From positions 137,806-201,805 of the forward strand of contig NZ_MLAJ01000005.1 in assembly GCF_002000485.1 (NCBI RefSeq): a stretch of 64,000 bases of DNA, given 5' to 3'. Source of the DNA: Rodentibacter ratti. GTDB taxonomy: Bacteria; Pseudomonadota; Gammaproteobacteria; Enterobacterales; Pasteurellaceae. The notes beneath the pieces were generated by a model. That model did not search any database. It was given only the letters and a program-made list of their open reading frames with translations, and had not been told where the DNA came from. A program made the translations under genes and the position numbers. Shown here one piece after another: positions 54,823 to 64,000 of this stretch. Each line of letters starts with the position of its first letter. Positions within the stretch are counted from its first letter, which is position 1.

Positions 54823-55755
54823 TTATTTTTGGTTTTTCATATTTGAGAAAATATTCGCAAGAATCGGACCGGATACATTATGCCAGAAACTGAATAATGC
54901 ACTAGGTACAGCGGCGATTGGATTGAAATGTGCCGCAGCGAGTGCCGCACCTAGACCGGAATTTTGCATTCCTACTTCAATAGCAATTGCTTTACTGTCC
55001 GCAGTATTCAGCTTGAAGAGTCTTGCAGCTAAGAAACCGATTAAATAACCTAAGCAGTTGTGTAAAACAACGACACTGAAGATCAATAGACCTGATTCGA
55101 CAATTTTATCTTTGCTTACAGCAACGACAGCGGCCAAAATTAAGACAATTGAAATAACGGAAATAAGCGGTGTAATTTTGCTTGCTTGTAGCGTCATATC
55201 TTTAAATAAAGCACGAACGACTAAACCTAAGAAAATCGGGAAAAGGACCATTTTTAATACCGACATAAACATTGCTGAGGCATTAATATCTAGCCACTGG
55301 CTTGCCAATACATAGAAAATTGCCGGAGTAATCAGTGGAGAAAGTAATGTTGAAATTGTAGTACAGGCTACAGAAAGGGCAGTATTCCCTTTTGCAAGAT
55401 AGGTCATTACATTAGAGGAGGTTCCGCCCGGACAAGAACCTACTAGGATTACACCCACTGCTAAATCTGAAGGCAGATTAAATACTTTAGCAAGTAAGAA
55501 TGCAATAGCCGGCATAATAATAAATTGTCCGGCAACCCCGATAAATACAGCTTTAGGATGTTTTGCAACTTCACTAAAATCTTTGAAAGTGAGTGTAATC
55601 CCCATACCAAACATAACTAAACCGAGCAAGTATGGAATGTAGGGCGCAAAAACTTTAAATTCGGCAGGGAATAAGAACGCGAGAACGGCAAAAACAATTG
55701 CCCATAAAGCAAAAGTTTTGCTGACAAATTGAGTTAATTTAAGCAGTGCTTGCAT
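54823..55755 (-). CDS. Bile acid:sodium symporter family (BASS) transporter
   Basis: A 310-residue membrane protein with about nine helices in the SBF/BASS fold. Key motifs are [21 protein letters not shown] near 98-118 (given here as [17 protein letters not shown]), and the Na-site region [18 protein letters not shown] near 254-271. Homologues move bile acids, pyruvate, pantoate or other organic anions with Na+; the substrate here is not known. It is upstream of sapF's end on the same strand but separated by 63 bases, so it is not clearly part of the sap operon. A terminator follows. Confidence 0.9.
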   Translation of the reverse strand: MQALLKLTQFVSKTFALWAIVFAVLAFLFPAEFKVFAPYIPYLLGLVMFGMGITLTFKDFSEVAKHPKAVFIGVAGQFIIMPAIAFLLAKVFNLPSDLAVGVILVGSCPGGTSSNVMTYLAKGNTALSVACTTISTLLSPLITPAIFYVLASQWLDINASAMFMSVLKMVLFPIFLGLVVRALFKDMTLQASKITPLISVISIVLILAAVVAVSKDKIVESGLLIFSVVVLHNCLGYLIGFLAARLFKLNTADSKAIAIEVGMQNSGLGAALAAAHFNPIAAVPSALFSFWHNVSGPILANIFSNMKNQK

Positions 55756-55818
55756 GGATTTTCCTTATTGTAATGTAAATAAAAGAGAAGTCGATTCTAA
55801 AGGTGTTTTTCTTTCAAA

Positions 55819-56628
55819 TCAATCATCCATACTAGAACGAACCCATGAGTTTTCATCGAGCAATCTACCAAAATGACTTTCTACTAAACGTTTTGTTATG
55901 GTAGTTTGAGGCTGGCAAAAGAGATCTTTAGGATTACCATATTCAATCATTTTCCCTTCATCCATCACTAATACATTATCTGAAATATGTTTAATCAACC
56001 CTAAATCTTGTCCTACATAAATATAGGAAACACCAAGGTGGGCTTGTAGATCGAGGGAAAGATTCATTAGTTGAGCACGAACAGATGAATCAAGCATACT
56101 GAAAGTATCATCTATTATGATAATTTCCGGCTCTAAGATAAATGCACGAGCCAGTGCAACCCGTTGCTTTTGACTGGCGGAAAGATTATTAATTTTTAAA
56201 TTAGTATAATCAGGATAAAGCCCTACCATTTGGAGGGTTTCAAAAATTTTTTGATTACGGGTTTCTTCATCCCAATTTGTGGTTAAGCGAAGGGGAGTAT
56301 CTAAGATTTGCCCAATATTTTGACGAGGATTAAATGCAGAATTCACATCTTGGAATACCATCCGAATATGCTGAGTTCGATAGTGTGAATCTTCAAAATT
56401 AAGCGTCGCACCGTTAAATTTTATTTCACCTGAGGTGGGCTTTGTCATACCTGCAATCATTTTGACCAAAGTCGATTTGCCCGAACCGTTTTTACCGATA
56501 ATAGCGAGAGTCTGTTTTTGTTCAAGATTAAAACTCACGTTTTCTACGGCCTTAAAGGCATTTGAACCAAACCAACGGGCAGGATCATTAAAGGTTTTAG
56601 ACAATTCAATGACTTCCAATAATGGCAT
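55819..56628 (-). CDS. sapF: SapF, ABC transporter ATP-binding protein
   Basis: A 269-residue ATPase of the oligopeptide (Opp/Dpp) ABC class. Walker [10 protein letters not shown] is at 45-53. The signature is [14 protein letters not shown], and Walker B is IIIIDDTFS with Asp in the usual Glu position, both as known in SapF rather than typical ABC proteins. The switch His seems replaced by Gln in [10 protein letters not shown]. It is the last gene of sapABCDF, three bases after sapD. In nontypeable H. influenzae the Sap system resists antimicrobial peptides and takes up haem. Confidence 0.92.
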   Translation of the reverse strand: MPLLEVIELSKTFNDPARWFGSNAFKAVENVSFNLEQKQTLAIIGKNGSGKSTLVKMIAGMTKPTSGEIKFNGATLNFEDSHYRTQHIRMVFQDVNSAFNPRQNIGQILDTPLRLTTNWDEETRNQKIFETLQMVGLYPDYTNLKINNLSASQKQRVALARAFILEPEIIIIDDTFSMLDSSVRAQLMNLSLDLQAHLGVSYIYVGQDLGLIKHISDNVLVMDEGKMIEYGNPKDLFCQPQTTITKRLVESHFGRLLDENSWVRSSMDD

Positions 56629-56631
56629 AAA

Positions 56632-57684
56632 TTATTCCTTGTGTAGCTCAGCGGATAAAGTTAAAGGTGAATTGGCTAATGTTTCCTTTAAACGTTTTTC
56701 TCTAAGATTAATTGGAAAATGACAAGAAAACTCATGTTGCTTAATGCGGTGACGAGTAGGCTTTTGCATACATTCTTTTTGTGAAAAGGGGCAACGAGGT
56801 CCAAAACGGCAGCCCATCGGCATCTGTTCTAAAAGTGGTACTGTGCCTTCTAATGTTCCTAATTTTGTTTTAAAACCAAGAGGTTCAGTAAAATCCGGTA
56901 CAGAATAAATCAGTGCTTGGGTATAAGGATGATGAGGCGATTCCAACAATGTTTGAGTAGGCGCCGACTCGGCGTTTTGACCACAATATAGCACAGACAT
57001 TGTGTGACAGAGATCGCTAATACTACGAATGTCATTACTTGCTAAAAGAATACTGGTTCCTTGATTTTGATTCATACTGGAAAGTAAACGAAAAACTTGG
57101 CGCGCAGTGATAGATTCTAAAGTATTGGTCGGTTCATCAGCAATTAATAAGCGGGGTTGGTTAGCCACCGCAATTGCGATCATCACTTTTTGCCCTTCGC
57201 CTTCTGTGAGATCATTAGGATAGCTTGCCATAATTTCTTGGTGATCTTTAATTCCGACACGATGTAATAGTTCAATGGCTCGTCGTTTTTTCCAGCCGAA
57301 CCAATTCCACCATTTTCCTCTGAATGTCCAGTTGGGAATACTTTGAATCAGTTGTTTTCCAATCTTTCTGCTAGGGTCTAAACAAGTAAGCGGATCTTGA
57401 AAAACCATAGAAACTTCTTTCCCTATGAGTTTTCTGCGCTCGGTCGGTGATAGCTTTAAGAGTTCTACATCATTAAAACGAAAACGATCTGCGGTGATAA
57501 TCCAATCTTCTTTTATTGAATTGGCAATGACTTTTGCAATCAAACTTTTTCCCGAACCGGATTCACCCACTAACCCTAAAATCTCACCTGAATTTAGGGT
57601 CAAATTCACGCCGTCAACGATTCTAATTTGTCCGTTTGGTGTTTTAATTTCAATGTTTAGATTGCGAATATCTAGCAGTACCAT
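56632..57684 (-). CDS. sapD: SapD, ABC transporter ATP-binding protein
   Basis: A 350-residue ATPase. Walker A GESGSGKS is at 40-47, Walker B LLIADEPT near 189-196. The signature is LTEGEGQKVMIAIA, unlike the usual LSGGMRQ, a known property of SapD. The oligopeptide-transporter C-terminal domain has four-cysteine-like MGCRFGPRCPFSQKEC near 293-308, which may hold an iron-sulfur cluster as in other Dpp-type ATPases. Starts two bases after sapC. In E. coli SapD also supports Trk potassium uptake. Confidence 0.93.
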   Translation of the reverse strand: MVLLDIRNLNIEIKTPNGQIRIVDGVNLTLNSGEILGLVGESGSGKSLIAKVIANSIKEDWIITADRFRFNDVELLKLSPTERRKLIGKEVSMVFQDPLTCLDPSRKIGKQLIQSIPNWTFRGKWWNWFGWKKRRAIELLHRVGIKDHQEIMASYPNDLTEGEGQKVMIAIAVANQPRLLIADEPTNTLESITARQVFRLLSSMNQNQGTSILLASNDIRSISDLCHTMSVLYCGQNAESAPTQTLLESPHHPYTQALIYSVPDFTEPLGFKTKLGTLEGTVPLLEQMPMGCRFGPRCPFSQKECMQKPTRHRIKQHEFSCHFPINLREKRLKETLANSPLTLSAELHKE

Positions 57685-57686
57685 AA

Positions 57687-58574
57687 TTATTGATAATATT
57701 GGTTAATGGCTTTACATAAGCCGTTAGTAAATAAAATACTTAATAAAATAGTGATAATAATTGAAAAACCGGGCAGTAATACCGCCCAAGGTGCGAGATA
57801 GATAAGTTCCAGTGAATCTTTAATCATTGCGCCCCATTCAGGCATTGGTCGTTGTGCACCAAGTGAGATAAAGCTTAACGCTGTAATATCTAAAATAGCA
57901 ATGACAAATGCACGTGAAATTTCTTGAATGTAAGTGACGGTAATATTGGGCAAAATAGTGCTACGCAACAATTCAATATTGGAAATACCATCAAGTTTTA
58001 GCATGATCACATATTCTTTTTTTAGTTCTTGTTGAATGGCTTGGTAAATGGTGTGGATAAAGTAAGGTAGCACCGCCAATATGGTTGATACCATTGCATT
58101 CATTAAACTGGGTTCCATAAAGGTCGAAATAATGATAGCAATGAGCAAAATAGGGAGTGATAGGAATGCATCAAAAATATGTCCGAGGAAACGTGCTTTA
58201 ATGCCCTCTGACATACCGGCTAGAATTCCTAATGCCCCACCGATAATGGCTACGAGAAATACGACAATGAGCGAAGAGCCGAGAGTATAACGAGTTCCCA
58301 TAATAACTCGACTTAATACATCTCGAGCGAGATCATCGGTTCCGAAGAAAAAGGCAATTTGTCCTTTTTCTACCCAAGAAGGTGGCATCAATTCCTGTCC
58401 GACAAACTCCATACTATCGCTATAAGGTGCGATAAAAGGGGCGAAAAGAGCGGTTAAAATTAATAGAAAAAATAAGTAAAAACTGAATAAGGCGATACGG
58501 TTTTTACGAAACTGTAACCAAATTTGATAAATTGATGTGCTTTCACGAAATTCATCAGGTTCTTTATCTAGCAT
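57687..58574 (-). CDS. sapC: SapC, peptide ABC transporter permease
   Basis: A 295-residue inner-membrane permease of the DppC class. An N-terminal helix (IALFSFYLFFLLILTALFAP, about 31-50) is followed by a periplasmic loop and five helices. The binding-protein-dependent coupling motif is in the LDGISNIELLRSTILPN block near 203-219. It overlaps sapB by 11 bases. Pairs with SapB to form the membrane channel. Starts at ATG 58574. Confidence 0.93.
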   Translation of the reverse strand: MLDKEPDEFRESTSIYQIWLQFRKNRIALFSFYLFFLLILTALFAPFIAPYSDSMEFVGQELMPPSWVEKGQIAFFFGTDDLARDVLSRVIMGTRYTLGSSLIVVFLVAIIGGALGILAGMSEGIKARFLGHIFDAFLSLPILLIAIIISTFMEPSLMNAMVSTILAVLPYFIHTIYQAIQQELKKEYVIMLKLDGISNIELLRSTILPNITVTYIQEISRAFVIAILDITALSFISLGAQRPMPEWGAMIKDSLELIYLAPWAVLLPGFSIIITILLSILFTNGLCKAINQYYQ

Positions 58575-59529
58575 ACCAACCTTTCTTATTAAATGGATCG
58601 AGAATAAACATCAGCGTTTTTGCCAATGTATCAAGAGTGATTATACAAATTCCCAAGGCAATCACACCGGCTGAAATACTGTTGTAGTCTTGATTGCTTA
58701 CTGCATCAATCAACCAACGTCCTATACCAGGCCAGCCAAGGACAGTTTCTACCAACATACATTGTGTGATCACTAATGTGAATACGCGTGTAATCTGTGG
58801 CACTAATAAAGGAAAGGTATTGCGGAAAACATATTTTCGCAAAATCTTCCATTTTGACCAACCACGGGTGAGAGCAGCTTTTGTATAATTTTGTTGCAAG
58901 ATGTATTCTGCGCGCTGCTGAATAATACGGATAATTTCCATCGTAGGTAAAATACATAAAATCAGCGTAGGCAAAGCTAAATGTTGTAATACGCTTTGCA
59001 CAATTTTTATTCGATAAGGCTCATCCACGAACCATACATCAATCACCGGAAAGCCGCTAATCGGCTTAATTTCATAAAGTAAATTATACTGTCCCGTAGC
59101 GGAGATTTCCCAGCCATAAATCGCTGCGGCATAAAGCAAAATTGGCGCAAGCCAGAAAACAGGGATCGATAAACCTATGTAAGAGAGGGTTTGTAGGCTT
59201 TTTGAAAAAATGCTCTGATTGTTAATCGCACTTAGAATACCAAGCGGAATACTTAAAATAAAGGCAAGTAAAAGCGCAGTAAAACAGAGTTCTAATGTGG
59301 GCGGTAATACGGTAAAAATCAGTGATTTTAAAGATTGACCGCCATTGTAAGTAATACCAAAATCTCCCTGTAACAACGAGCTAAGATAGTGAAAATAAGC
59401 ACTATAAATGTTATTTGTAATAAGGGCAGCATTAAGCGGATCACGCATTAAAATCGCAAAGCTAAGTAAAGTTAAAATAAATAACAATAAGCTGACCCAA
59501 AGGAGATGACGTAGTACTGACCACAACAT
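58564..59529 (-). CDS. sapB: SapB, peptide ABC transporter permease
   Basis: A 321-residue permease of the DppB class with about six helices. N-terminal LRHLLWVSLLLFILTLLSFA is typical, and the coupling region is RGWSKWKILRKYVFRNTFPL near 225-244. A periplasmic part contains LLYEIKPISGFPVIDVWFVD. The ATG overlaps the sapA stop by one base. It forms a heterodimer with SapC that moves peptides or haem brought by SapA. Confidence 0.93.
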   Translation of the reverse strand: MLWSVLRHLLWVSLLLFILTLLSFAILMRDPLNAALITNNIYSAYFHYLSSLLQGDFGITYNGGQSLKSLIFTVLPPTLELCFTALLLAFILSIPLGILSAINNQSIFSKSLQTLSYIGLSIPVFWLAPILLYAAAIYGWEISATGQYNLLYEIKPISGFPVIDVWFVDEPYRIKIVQSVLQHLALPTLILCILPTMEIIRIIQQRAEYILQQNYTKAALTRGWSKWKILRKYVFRNTFPLLVPQITRVFTLVITQCMLVETVLGWPGIGRWLIDAVSNQDYNSISAGVIALGICIITLDTLAKTLMFILDPFNKKGWYAR

Positions 59530-61226
59530 TATTTTTTCTCCTTAGCGAAATAGAGTGTCGAAAAATTCATGCTGCCAAATGGGCTCATTTGTACACCCTT
59601 TACATTTTTATTTGCCACTAAAAAGCGTTTTGCATTGGCAATCGGGATAATAGGTAACTCTCGTAATACTAAGTCCTGTGCAAGATTATAGTTTTTAGCG
59701 CGTTCTTGTAATCTTGTGTTGGAAAGTGCATTATCCATGAGTTGATTAAATTTAGGATTGCACCAATTAGATAAGTTTGTGATGTCATCTTTGGTATCAC
59801 AGCTTAAAATTGGGCGCATAAAACCATCTGGATCTAAATTTCCGGTAAGCCAACCGGTAAGGATCATATCGTAATCCTCGGTTTTTTTCGCCAGTTGATC
59901 GAGTAAAAATACTCGAGTAACCGACCGCACTTTTACTTTTACACCGGCTTGAGCTAAATCCCATTTAATCAGTTCCGCCGTTTTTAATGGGGAAGGATTG
60001 TATACCTGTTCTTCATTTAATACCCACATATTCAGATGAAGATTTTTATTGGATAGGATATTTTTCGCCTGTTTGGGGGAATAATCAAATTCAAATTCCG
60101 GTGTATTTACAGTAGATGCCCAAGAAACATTAGGAATAATATTATTCGCTACGGTAGCTGTGTTGTGATAGATATTGCGTACAATGCGTGCTCGGTTAAT
60201 GCTCTGAGAAATTGCTTGGCGAATTTGCTCATTTTGCATAATCGGTTTATTAAAATTAAACGCAAGATAGGAAAGATTCATTCCGTCTGTCGATTGTAAA
60301 TAATAGCGTTCGTCATTATCGTGTAACAAACCTAATTGACTCACTTCCGGATAAGCCGCAATTTGGCATTCATTGTTGAAAAATTTAATAAGCCGAGTTG
60401 TGCGTTCGGTGGATAAATCAACCAAAATATGTTTAATTTTGGCATCTTTGTTCCAATAATTATCATTGCGTGATAGTCTAACATATTGATTATATACATA
60501 GTTTTGAACCTGATAAGGTCCTGTGCCGACAGGGTGGGTATCCAATTGTGTGATATTATTGTCGGCATTTAATTGATAGGCATATTCTTGTGAGAAAATA
60601 ATCGCATATTGGCTGGCAAGATGCGACAAGATAGAGGAGTCTGGCTCAAATAGTTCGATTTTAACTTGGTAAGGATTAACCGCAGTAATGGATTTTATTT
60701 TTTGGTTTAATTTTATGCTATCAAAATAAGGAAAGCGTACTCTTTTTGCTTGCTCATGAAATATGCGATATTGTGGATTTTTATCATACTCAGAATTCTC
60801 TTGATCTAAAATAGGTAAATAGGTGTCATGTCCGAGTACACGGTTAATGGAAAATACTACATCTTCCGCATTAAAATCACGAGTTGGTGTAAACCATGGC
60901 GTATGGTGAAATTTTACCCCTTTACGGAGATTAATTAAAATCTCCTTACCATCGGCTGAAGTGGAATAAGACACCGCTAGAGAGGGGGTAACCGTTGCAC
61001 TGTGATTTTTGATTTCAAACAGCTTATTATAAATTTGTTCCGTTACCACATTCATACTCGTACCGGCATCTGCCGTTTGTGGATTGAAAGAAAAACCCGA
61101 TACATTGGTGCAATAAATCAATCCATTTTCTGTTAAACTTTCTGGCACACGCGGTGCGGCTTGAACTTGTATAAACAAGCCCATATTTAGCAGAAGGCAA
61201 AAAAATGTCAGATTTCGGCGTAACAT
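59529..61226 (-). CDS. sapA: SapA, periplasmic peptide-binding protein
   Basis: A 565-residue solute-binding protein of the SBP_bac_5 family. A signal peptide (MLRRNLTFFCLLLNMGLFI) is cleaved after VQA near 24. The mature part has the family's YCTNVSGFSFNPQTADAG start and the VGTGPYQVQNYVY block. In H. influenzae SapA binds antimicrobial peptides and haem for import. It is the first gene of sapABCDF and divergent from ycjX. No outer-membrane lipobox is present, so it is soluble in the periplasm. Confidence 0.94.
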   Translation of the reverse strand: MLRRNLTFFCLLLNMGLFIQVQAAPRVPESLTENGLIYCTNVSGFSFNPQTADAGTSMNVVTEQIYNKLFEIKNHSATVTPSLAVSYSTSADGKEILINLRKGVKFHHTPWFTPTRDFNAEDVVFSINRVLGHDTYLPILDQENSEYDKNPQYRIFHEQAKRVRFPYFDSIKLNQKIKSITAVNPYQVKIELFEPDSSILSHLASQYAIIFSQEYAYQLNADNNITQLDTHPVGTGPYQVQNYVYNQYVRLSRNDNYWNKDAKIKHILVDLSTERTTRLIKFFNNECQIAAYPEVSQLGLLHDNDERYYLQSTDGMNLSYLAFNFNKPIMQNEQIRQAISQSINRARIVRNIYHNTATVANNIIPNVSWASTVNTPEFEFDYSPKQAKNILSNKNLHLNMWVLNEEQVYNPSPLKTAELIKWDLAQAGVKVKVRSVTRVFLLDQLAKKTEDYDMILTGWLTGNLDPDGFMRPILSCDTKDDITNLSNWCNPKFNQLMDNALSNTRLQERAKNYNLAQDLVLRELPIIPIANAKRFLVANKNVKGVQMSPFGSMNFSTLYFAKEKK

Positions 61227-61295
61227 ACTGTGTGCGTTATGGTAAATTATGCTACAAATTGTAAGATATATTGGTAAAAATGGCTAGGCTATTGA

Positions 61296-62738
61296 ATGTT
61301 TAACATATTCCCAAAAGAACTCAATCAAATAATTAATCGCGGATTTGACCGCACTTTACGCCTTGCGGTAACCGGGCTAAGTCGTAGTGGTAAAACAGCC
61401 TTTATTACCAGTCTCATTAATCAACTGTTATCCGTTAATCAAACCTCGCGGAATCATTTACCTCTATTTGAAGCAGCAAAAAACGGCACCATTATCGCTG
61501 TCAAACGTGTTCCGCAACAAGATTTGAGTGTGCCGCGTTTTGATTACGAATCGAATATTAATGCCCTTTCCCAACAACCGCCACAATGGTGTCAATCGAC
61601 TCGAGGAGTGAGTGAAACACGTCTGGCCATTCGTTTTCAGCGTCAAACCGGTTTACTTCGCCATGTGAAAGAACGGGGAACATTGTATTTAGAGATTGTT
61701 GATTACCCGGGTGAGTGGCTGCTTGATTTGCCTTTACTCCATTTGGATTTTGAACAATGGTCGTTAGAGCAAGAGCAAATTCATCAAGGAATGCGGGCAG
61801 AGCTTGCCCAACCTTGGTTGGATGAAATGAAAAAATTAGACTTAAGTGCGGTCGTAAATGAAGATGTTTTAGCTAAACTTGCCAATACTTATACGGCATA
61901 TCTTCATCAATGTAAGGCGCAGGGTATGCAGTTTATTCAGCCGGGACGATTTGTGTTACCGGGGGAATTAGAGGGCGCACCGGCATTACAGTTTTTCCCA
62001 TTGACTCATCTCACACAGGCACAATGGAAAAGCCTTAAAAAAGAGGCAAAACCAAACAGTTATTTTGCCGTGTTGAATAAACGCTATGACTATTATCGCA
62101 ATAAAATTGTGAAAGGATTTTATGAAAATTATTTTTCGACCTTTGATCGTCAAGTGATTTTGGCCGATTGTTTAACGCCTCTGAATCATAGCCGACAAGC
62201 ATTTTTAGATATGCAAACAGGGTTGAATCAGTTATTCAAAAATTTTCATTATGGCAAACGGAATTTTCTGAACCGTTTGTTTTCCCCACGTATTGATAAG
62301 CTCATGTTTATTGCTACGAAGACGGATCATATCACCAGTGATCAAATACCGAATTTAGTGAGCCTAATGCGACAATTGGTGCAAGAAGGCGGTCGTCATG
62401 TAGAATTTGAGGGCATAGAAACAGAATACACGGCAATTGCCGCCATTCGAGCCACGAAGCAAGTGATCGTGAATCAAAACGGCAAACAAATTAAAGCGAT
62501 TCAGGGCGTACGCAGCAAAGATAAGCGTTTGATGACTCTTTATCCGGGCTCGGTGCCGAGCAAATTACCGAGCCAAGAATTTTGGCAAAAACAACCGCAC
62601 TTGACGGAAAATGAAGGAAAGACGGTACATTTTGAGTTCGACAGCTTTGAACCACAACCTCTTGAACAGGGCGAGGCGATCCCTCACTTGCGTATGGATG
62701 CAGTGCTGCAGTTTTTGTTGGGTGATCGGTTTGATTAA
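61296..62738 (+). CDS. ycjX: YcjX family P-loop protein (DUF463)
   Basis: A 480-residue P-loop NTPase-like protein. Walker A GLSRSGKT is at 27-34, and EIVDYPGEWLLD near 132-143 has the Walker B-like Asp. In enterics ycjX is followed by ycjF in a stress (phage-shock) regulon. Here an antiparallel gene separates them. The function is not established; membrane association with YcjF is likely. A USS lies at 61348 near the start and another at about 62594. Divergent from sapA. Confidence 0.92.
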   Translation: MFNIFPKELNQIINRGFDRTLRLAVTGLSRSGKTAFITSLINQLLSVNQTSRNHLPLFEAAKNGTIIAVKRVPQQDLSVPRFDYESNINALSQQPPQWCQSTRGVSETRLAIRFQRQTGLLRHVKERGTLYLEIVDYPGEWLLDLPLLHLDFEQWSLEQEQIHQGMRAELAQPWLDEMKKLDLSAVVNEDVLAKLANTYTAYLHQCKAQGMQFIQPGRFVLPGELEGAPALQFFPLTHLTQAQWKSLKKEAKPNSYFAVLNKRYDYYRNKIVKGFYENYFSTFDRQVILADCLTPLNHSRQAFLDMQTGLNQLFKNFHYGKRNFLNRLFSPRIDKLMFIATKTDHITSDQIPNLVSLMRQLVQEGGRHVEFEGIETEYTAIAAIRATKQVIVNQNGKQIKAIQGVRSKDKRLMTLYPGSVPSKLPSQEFWQKQPHLTENEGKTVHFEFDSFEPQPLEQGEAIPHLRMDAVLQFLLGDRFD

Positions 62739-62739
62739 A

Positions 62740-63621
62740 TTAGCGAAAGCGACTGGCGATTTCGCTTGTGAGTCGATCCAGCATCTCGTAACGTTTACGG
62801 TACATTGAACGTTTTTTACTGGCGATTTCCTCTAAGGGTTTACGTTCAATATCAAGGGGAAGTTGCCAATAAAAATTTTGATAAATGCCTTGGTTTTCTT
62901 GCCAAAATTCATCGTAATTGAATTGTATTTTACTACGGGCAGAAAGACGGTATTTACCTTGAGATTTATGGGGTATCCCGATTAAATCACATTGCCAATG
63001 TTTCGCCAATTCTCGGAATACGTGCATCAGCATAAACATTGGGCGAATGCCGTGTAAATCTTTTGTCGCCTTTTTGATAAGTTCTTGGGCATTTTCGTAA
63101 TAGGGGCCTTGCATAGAGGCAATCAACAATTTATTTGGCGATAAAAAGGTAAAAGAGGCATCATAAATTCGTTCATTATTTTGATTACGAATATTGATAG
63201 CAAAATACCCCTCAAAAGGATCAATAAAATTGAGGCTTAAATTCAGGGAAAGATCCTCGGTTAATTGACTTAATTGGATAACTTGTTCTTTAAGCAATGT
63301 AGAACAGAACTGTAATCCCCATTTTTCTTCGGCAAGTTGTAAATGTTGTTTGATTGCTGTCAAGCGTTGTGGAGCAGAAAAACGTTTATCGCAATAAGTT
63401 GTCAGTAATGGATTAAAACGATAATAGTCTTGTGTAAAAAGAGTCTGCCACTGAGGAAAATTATTTAAAAAATGAATAAGCTCATGGCATTGTTTTTTAT
63501 AAATAAAAGTATAGGCATAATAACGAATTCTCTCGCGTAACTGTTTGGTGAGTGGACGATCTTTTGAATAAGGATACATTTGAACATAAGTTGGAAAGGA
63601 AATATTCGTTGGTACTGCCAT
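62740..63621 (-). CDS. VirK/YbjX family protein (DUF535)
   Basis: A 293-residue protein of the DUF535 family (VirK, YbjX, SomA). The central block FEGYFAINIRNQNNERIYDA near 153-172 and MQGPYYENAQELIKKATKDL after it are family-like; GIRPMFMLMHVFRELAK near 204-220 is the best-kept signature. There is no membrane helix or signal peptide. VirK is linked to virulence and peptide resistance in Salmonella; YbjX is PhoP-regulated. Its 3' end lies two bases from the ycjX stop, convergent with it. Function here unknown. Confidence 0.88.
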   Translation of the reverse strand: MAVPTNISFPTYVQMYPYSKDRPLTKQLRERIRYYAYTFIYKKQCHELIHFLNNFPQWQTLFTQDYYRFNPLLTTYCDKRFSAPQRLTAIKQHLQLAEEKWGLQFCSTLLKEQVIQLSQLTEDLSLNLSLNFIDPFEGYFAINIRNQNNERIYDASFTFLSPNKLLIASMQGPYYENAQELIKKATKDLHGIRPMFMLMHVFRELAKHWQCDLIGIPHKSQGKYRLSARSKIQFNYDEFWQENQGIYQNFYWQLPLDIERKPLEEIASKKRSMYRKRYEMLDRLTSEIASRFR

Positions 63622-63697
63622 TTTGAATTGAATACTATATTAGTTAAAAAGTCACCCTTGTGTGACGGTAGAAAATAAAAATGAGGCTTATTTTATA

Positions 63698-64000
63698 ATG
63701 GAAAAACAAATTTTCAACCAATATGATGAACCTGCGGCAGAGCACTTTCAGCCGAAACAAGAGTTTACTGATGTGGAAACCATTGAAGATGAGCCTTTAG
63801 AAGGGGAATGGCTTGATGAGCAATTTGAACAGGTCATGAAGCCTCAATCAAGCGGTTGGAAAACGGCACTAAAATTGACCGCACTATTATTTGGTGTGGC
63901 AACTGTTGCGCAGTCGGTACAATGGATTTGGGATAGTTTCCAAAATCAGCAATGGATCTACTTGGCGTTTTCCCTTGTGAGTTTGGTTGTTGTGTTATTC
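63698..64000 (+). CDS. ycjF: YcjF family membrane protein, N-terminal part (cut by window edge)
   Basis: Open from ATG 63698 to the right edge, 101 codons, 3' end missing. The first 45 residues are acidic (EPLEGEWLDEQFEQVM), then KTALKLTALLFGVATVAQSVQWI and IYLAFSLVSLVVVLF are two membrane helices. This fits the TIGR01620/YcjF family, the usual partner of YcjX. An in-frame GTG at 63662 would add 12 residues. A USS-like core near 63881 encodes LTALLF. Confidence 0.85.
   Translation, partial: MEKQIFNQYDEPAAEHFQPKQEFTDVETIEDEPLEGEWLDEQFEQVMKPQSSGWKTALKLTALLFGVATVAQSVQWIWDSFQNQQWIYLAFSLVSLVVVLF

Overview
The window is a chromosomal segment from a member of the Pasteurellaceae, close to Haemophilus or Aggregatibacter. 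The clearest sign is the 9-mer AAGTGCGGT, the H. influenzae-type DNA uptake signal sequence (USS). It occurs about fifty times on both strands, often as inverted pairs that form intergenic terminators. Gene content agrees: comNOPQ-recC-nrdR-ribD-degS, queCDE, nimR with nikKLMQO, sapABCDF and lptFG. The DNA is AT-rich. I see no rRNA, tRNA, CRISPR array, prophage or insertion sequence.

Layout. 1-4786 (minus strand) is the accessory part: a WYL-type regulator, a large dynamin-like GTPase, a tail-anchored protein of unknown family, and a protein cut by the window edge that resembles the N-terminal part of HerA/FtsK-like ATPases. The segment 1-4235 has no USS. This is the best candidate for an undescribed system, possibly anti-phage or membrane remodelling. 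4992-5342 is a lone XRE regulator. 5440-15342 holds suhB, the CRP-S/Sxy-controlled minor pilin operon comNOPQ, recC, nrdR-ribD-degS and yfbR. 15418-21311 holds rnb, fabI, a NIF3-family gene, and queC-queD-queE behind a preQ1-I riboswitch, then a 47-residue lipoprotein. 21365-26562 holds gyrA, htrA with a sigma-E-like promoter, yhcB/zapG and a RidA-family gene.

26674-30028 is an operon for a YwiC-like membrane protein, a Sel1-repeat protein and an LTA-synthase-like enzyme. Its leader carries a perfect TyrR-type palindrome and a Fur-like palindrome. 30075-33856 holds ohr with a divergent AraC regulator, a CPA1-type Na+/H+ antiporter and an EEP-family phosphodiesterase. 34100-37073 is pntAB behind a perfect CRP core site. 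37167-37749 is a YafQ/DinJ-type toxin-antitoxin pair. 37848-41412 is nickel uptake, nimR divergent from nikKLMQO, followed by a decayed gene fragment.

41640-54760 holds pepA divergent from lptFG, fbp with a CRP site, a DUF484 gene, purA, lysC, sanA divergent from metX (MetJ boxes), a nitroreductase and sppA. 54823-64000 holds a BASS-family transporter, sapABCDF, ycjX, an antiparallel virK/ybjX-type gene, and the start of ycjF cut by the right edge.

Themes that connect these genes are DNA uptake and recombination (comNOPQ, recC, USS), envelope quality control and lipopolysaccharide export (degS, htrA, lptFG, sap, sppA), and metal or redox supply (nik, pntAB, ohr). Most core genes are called from recognisable sequence motifs. 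Promoters and operators are read by eye and are less certain.
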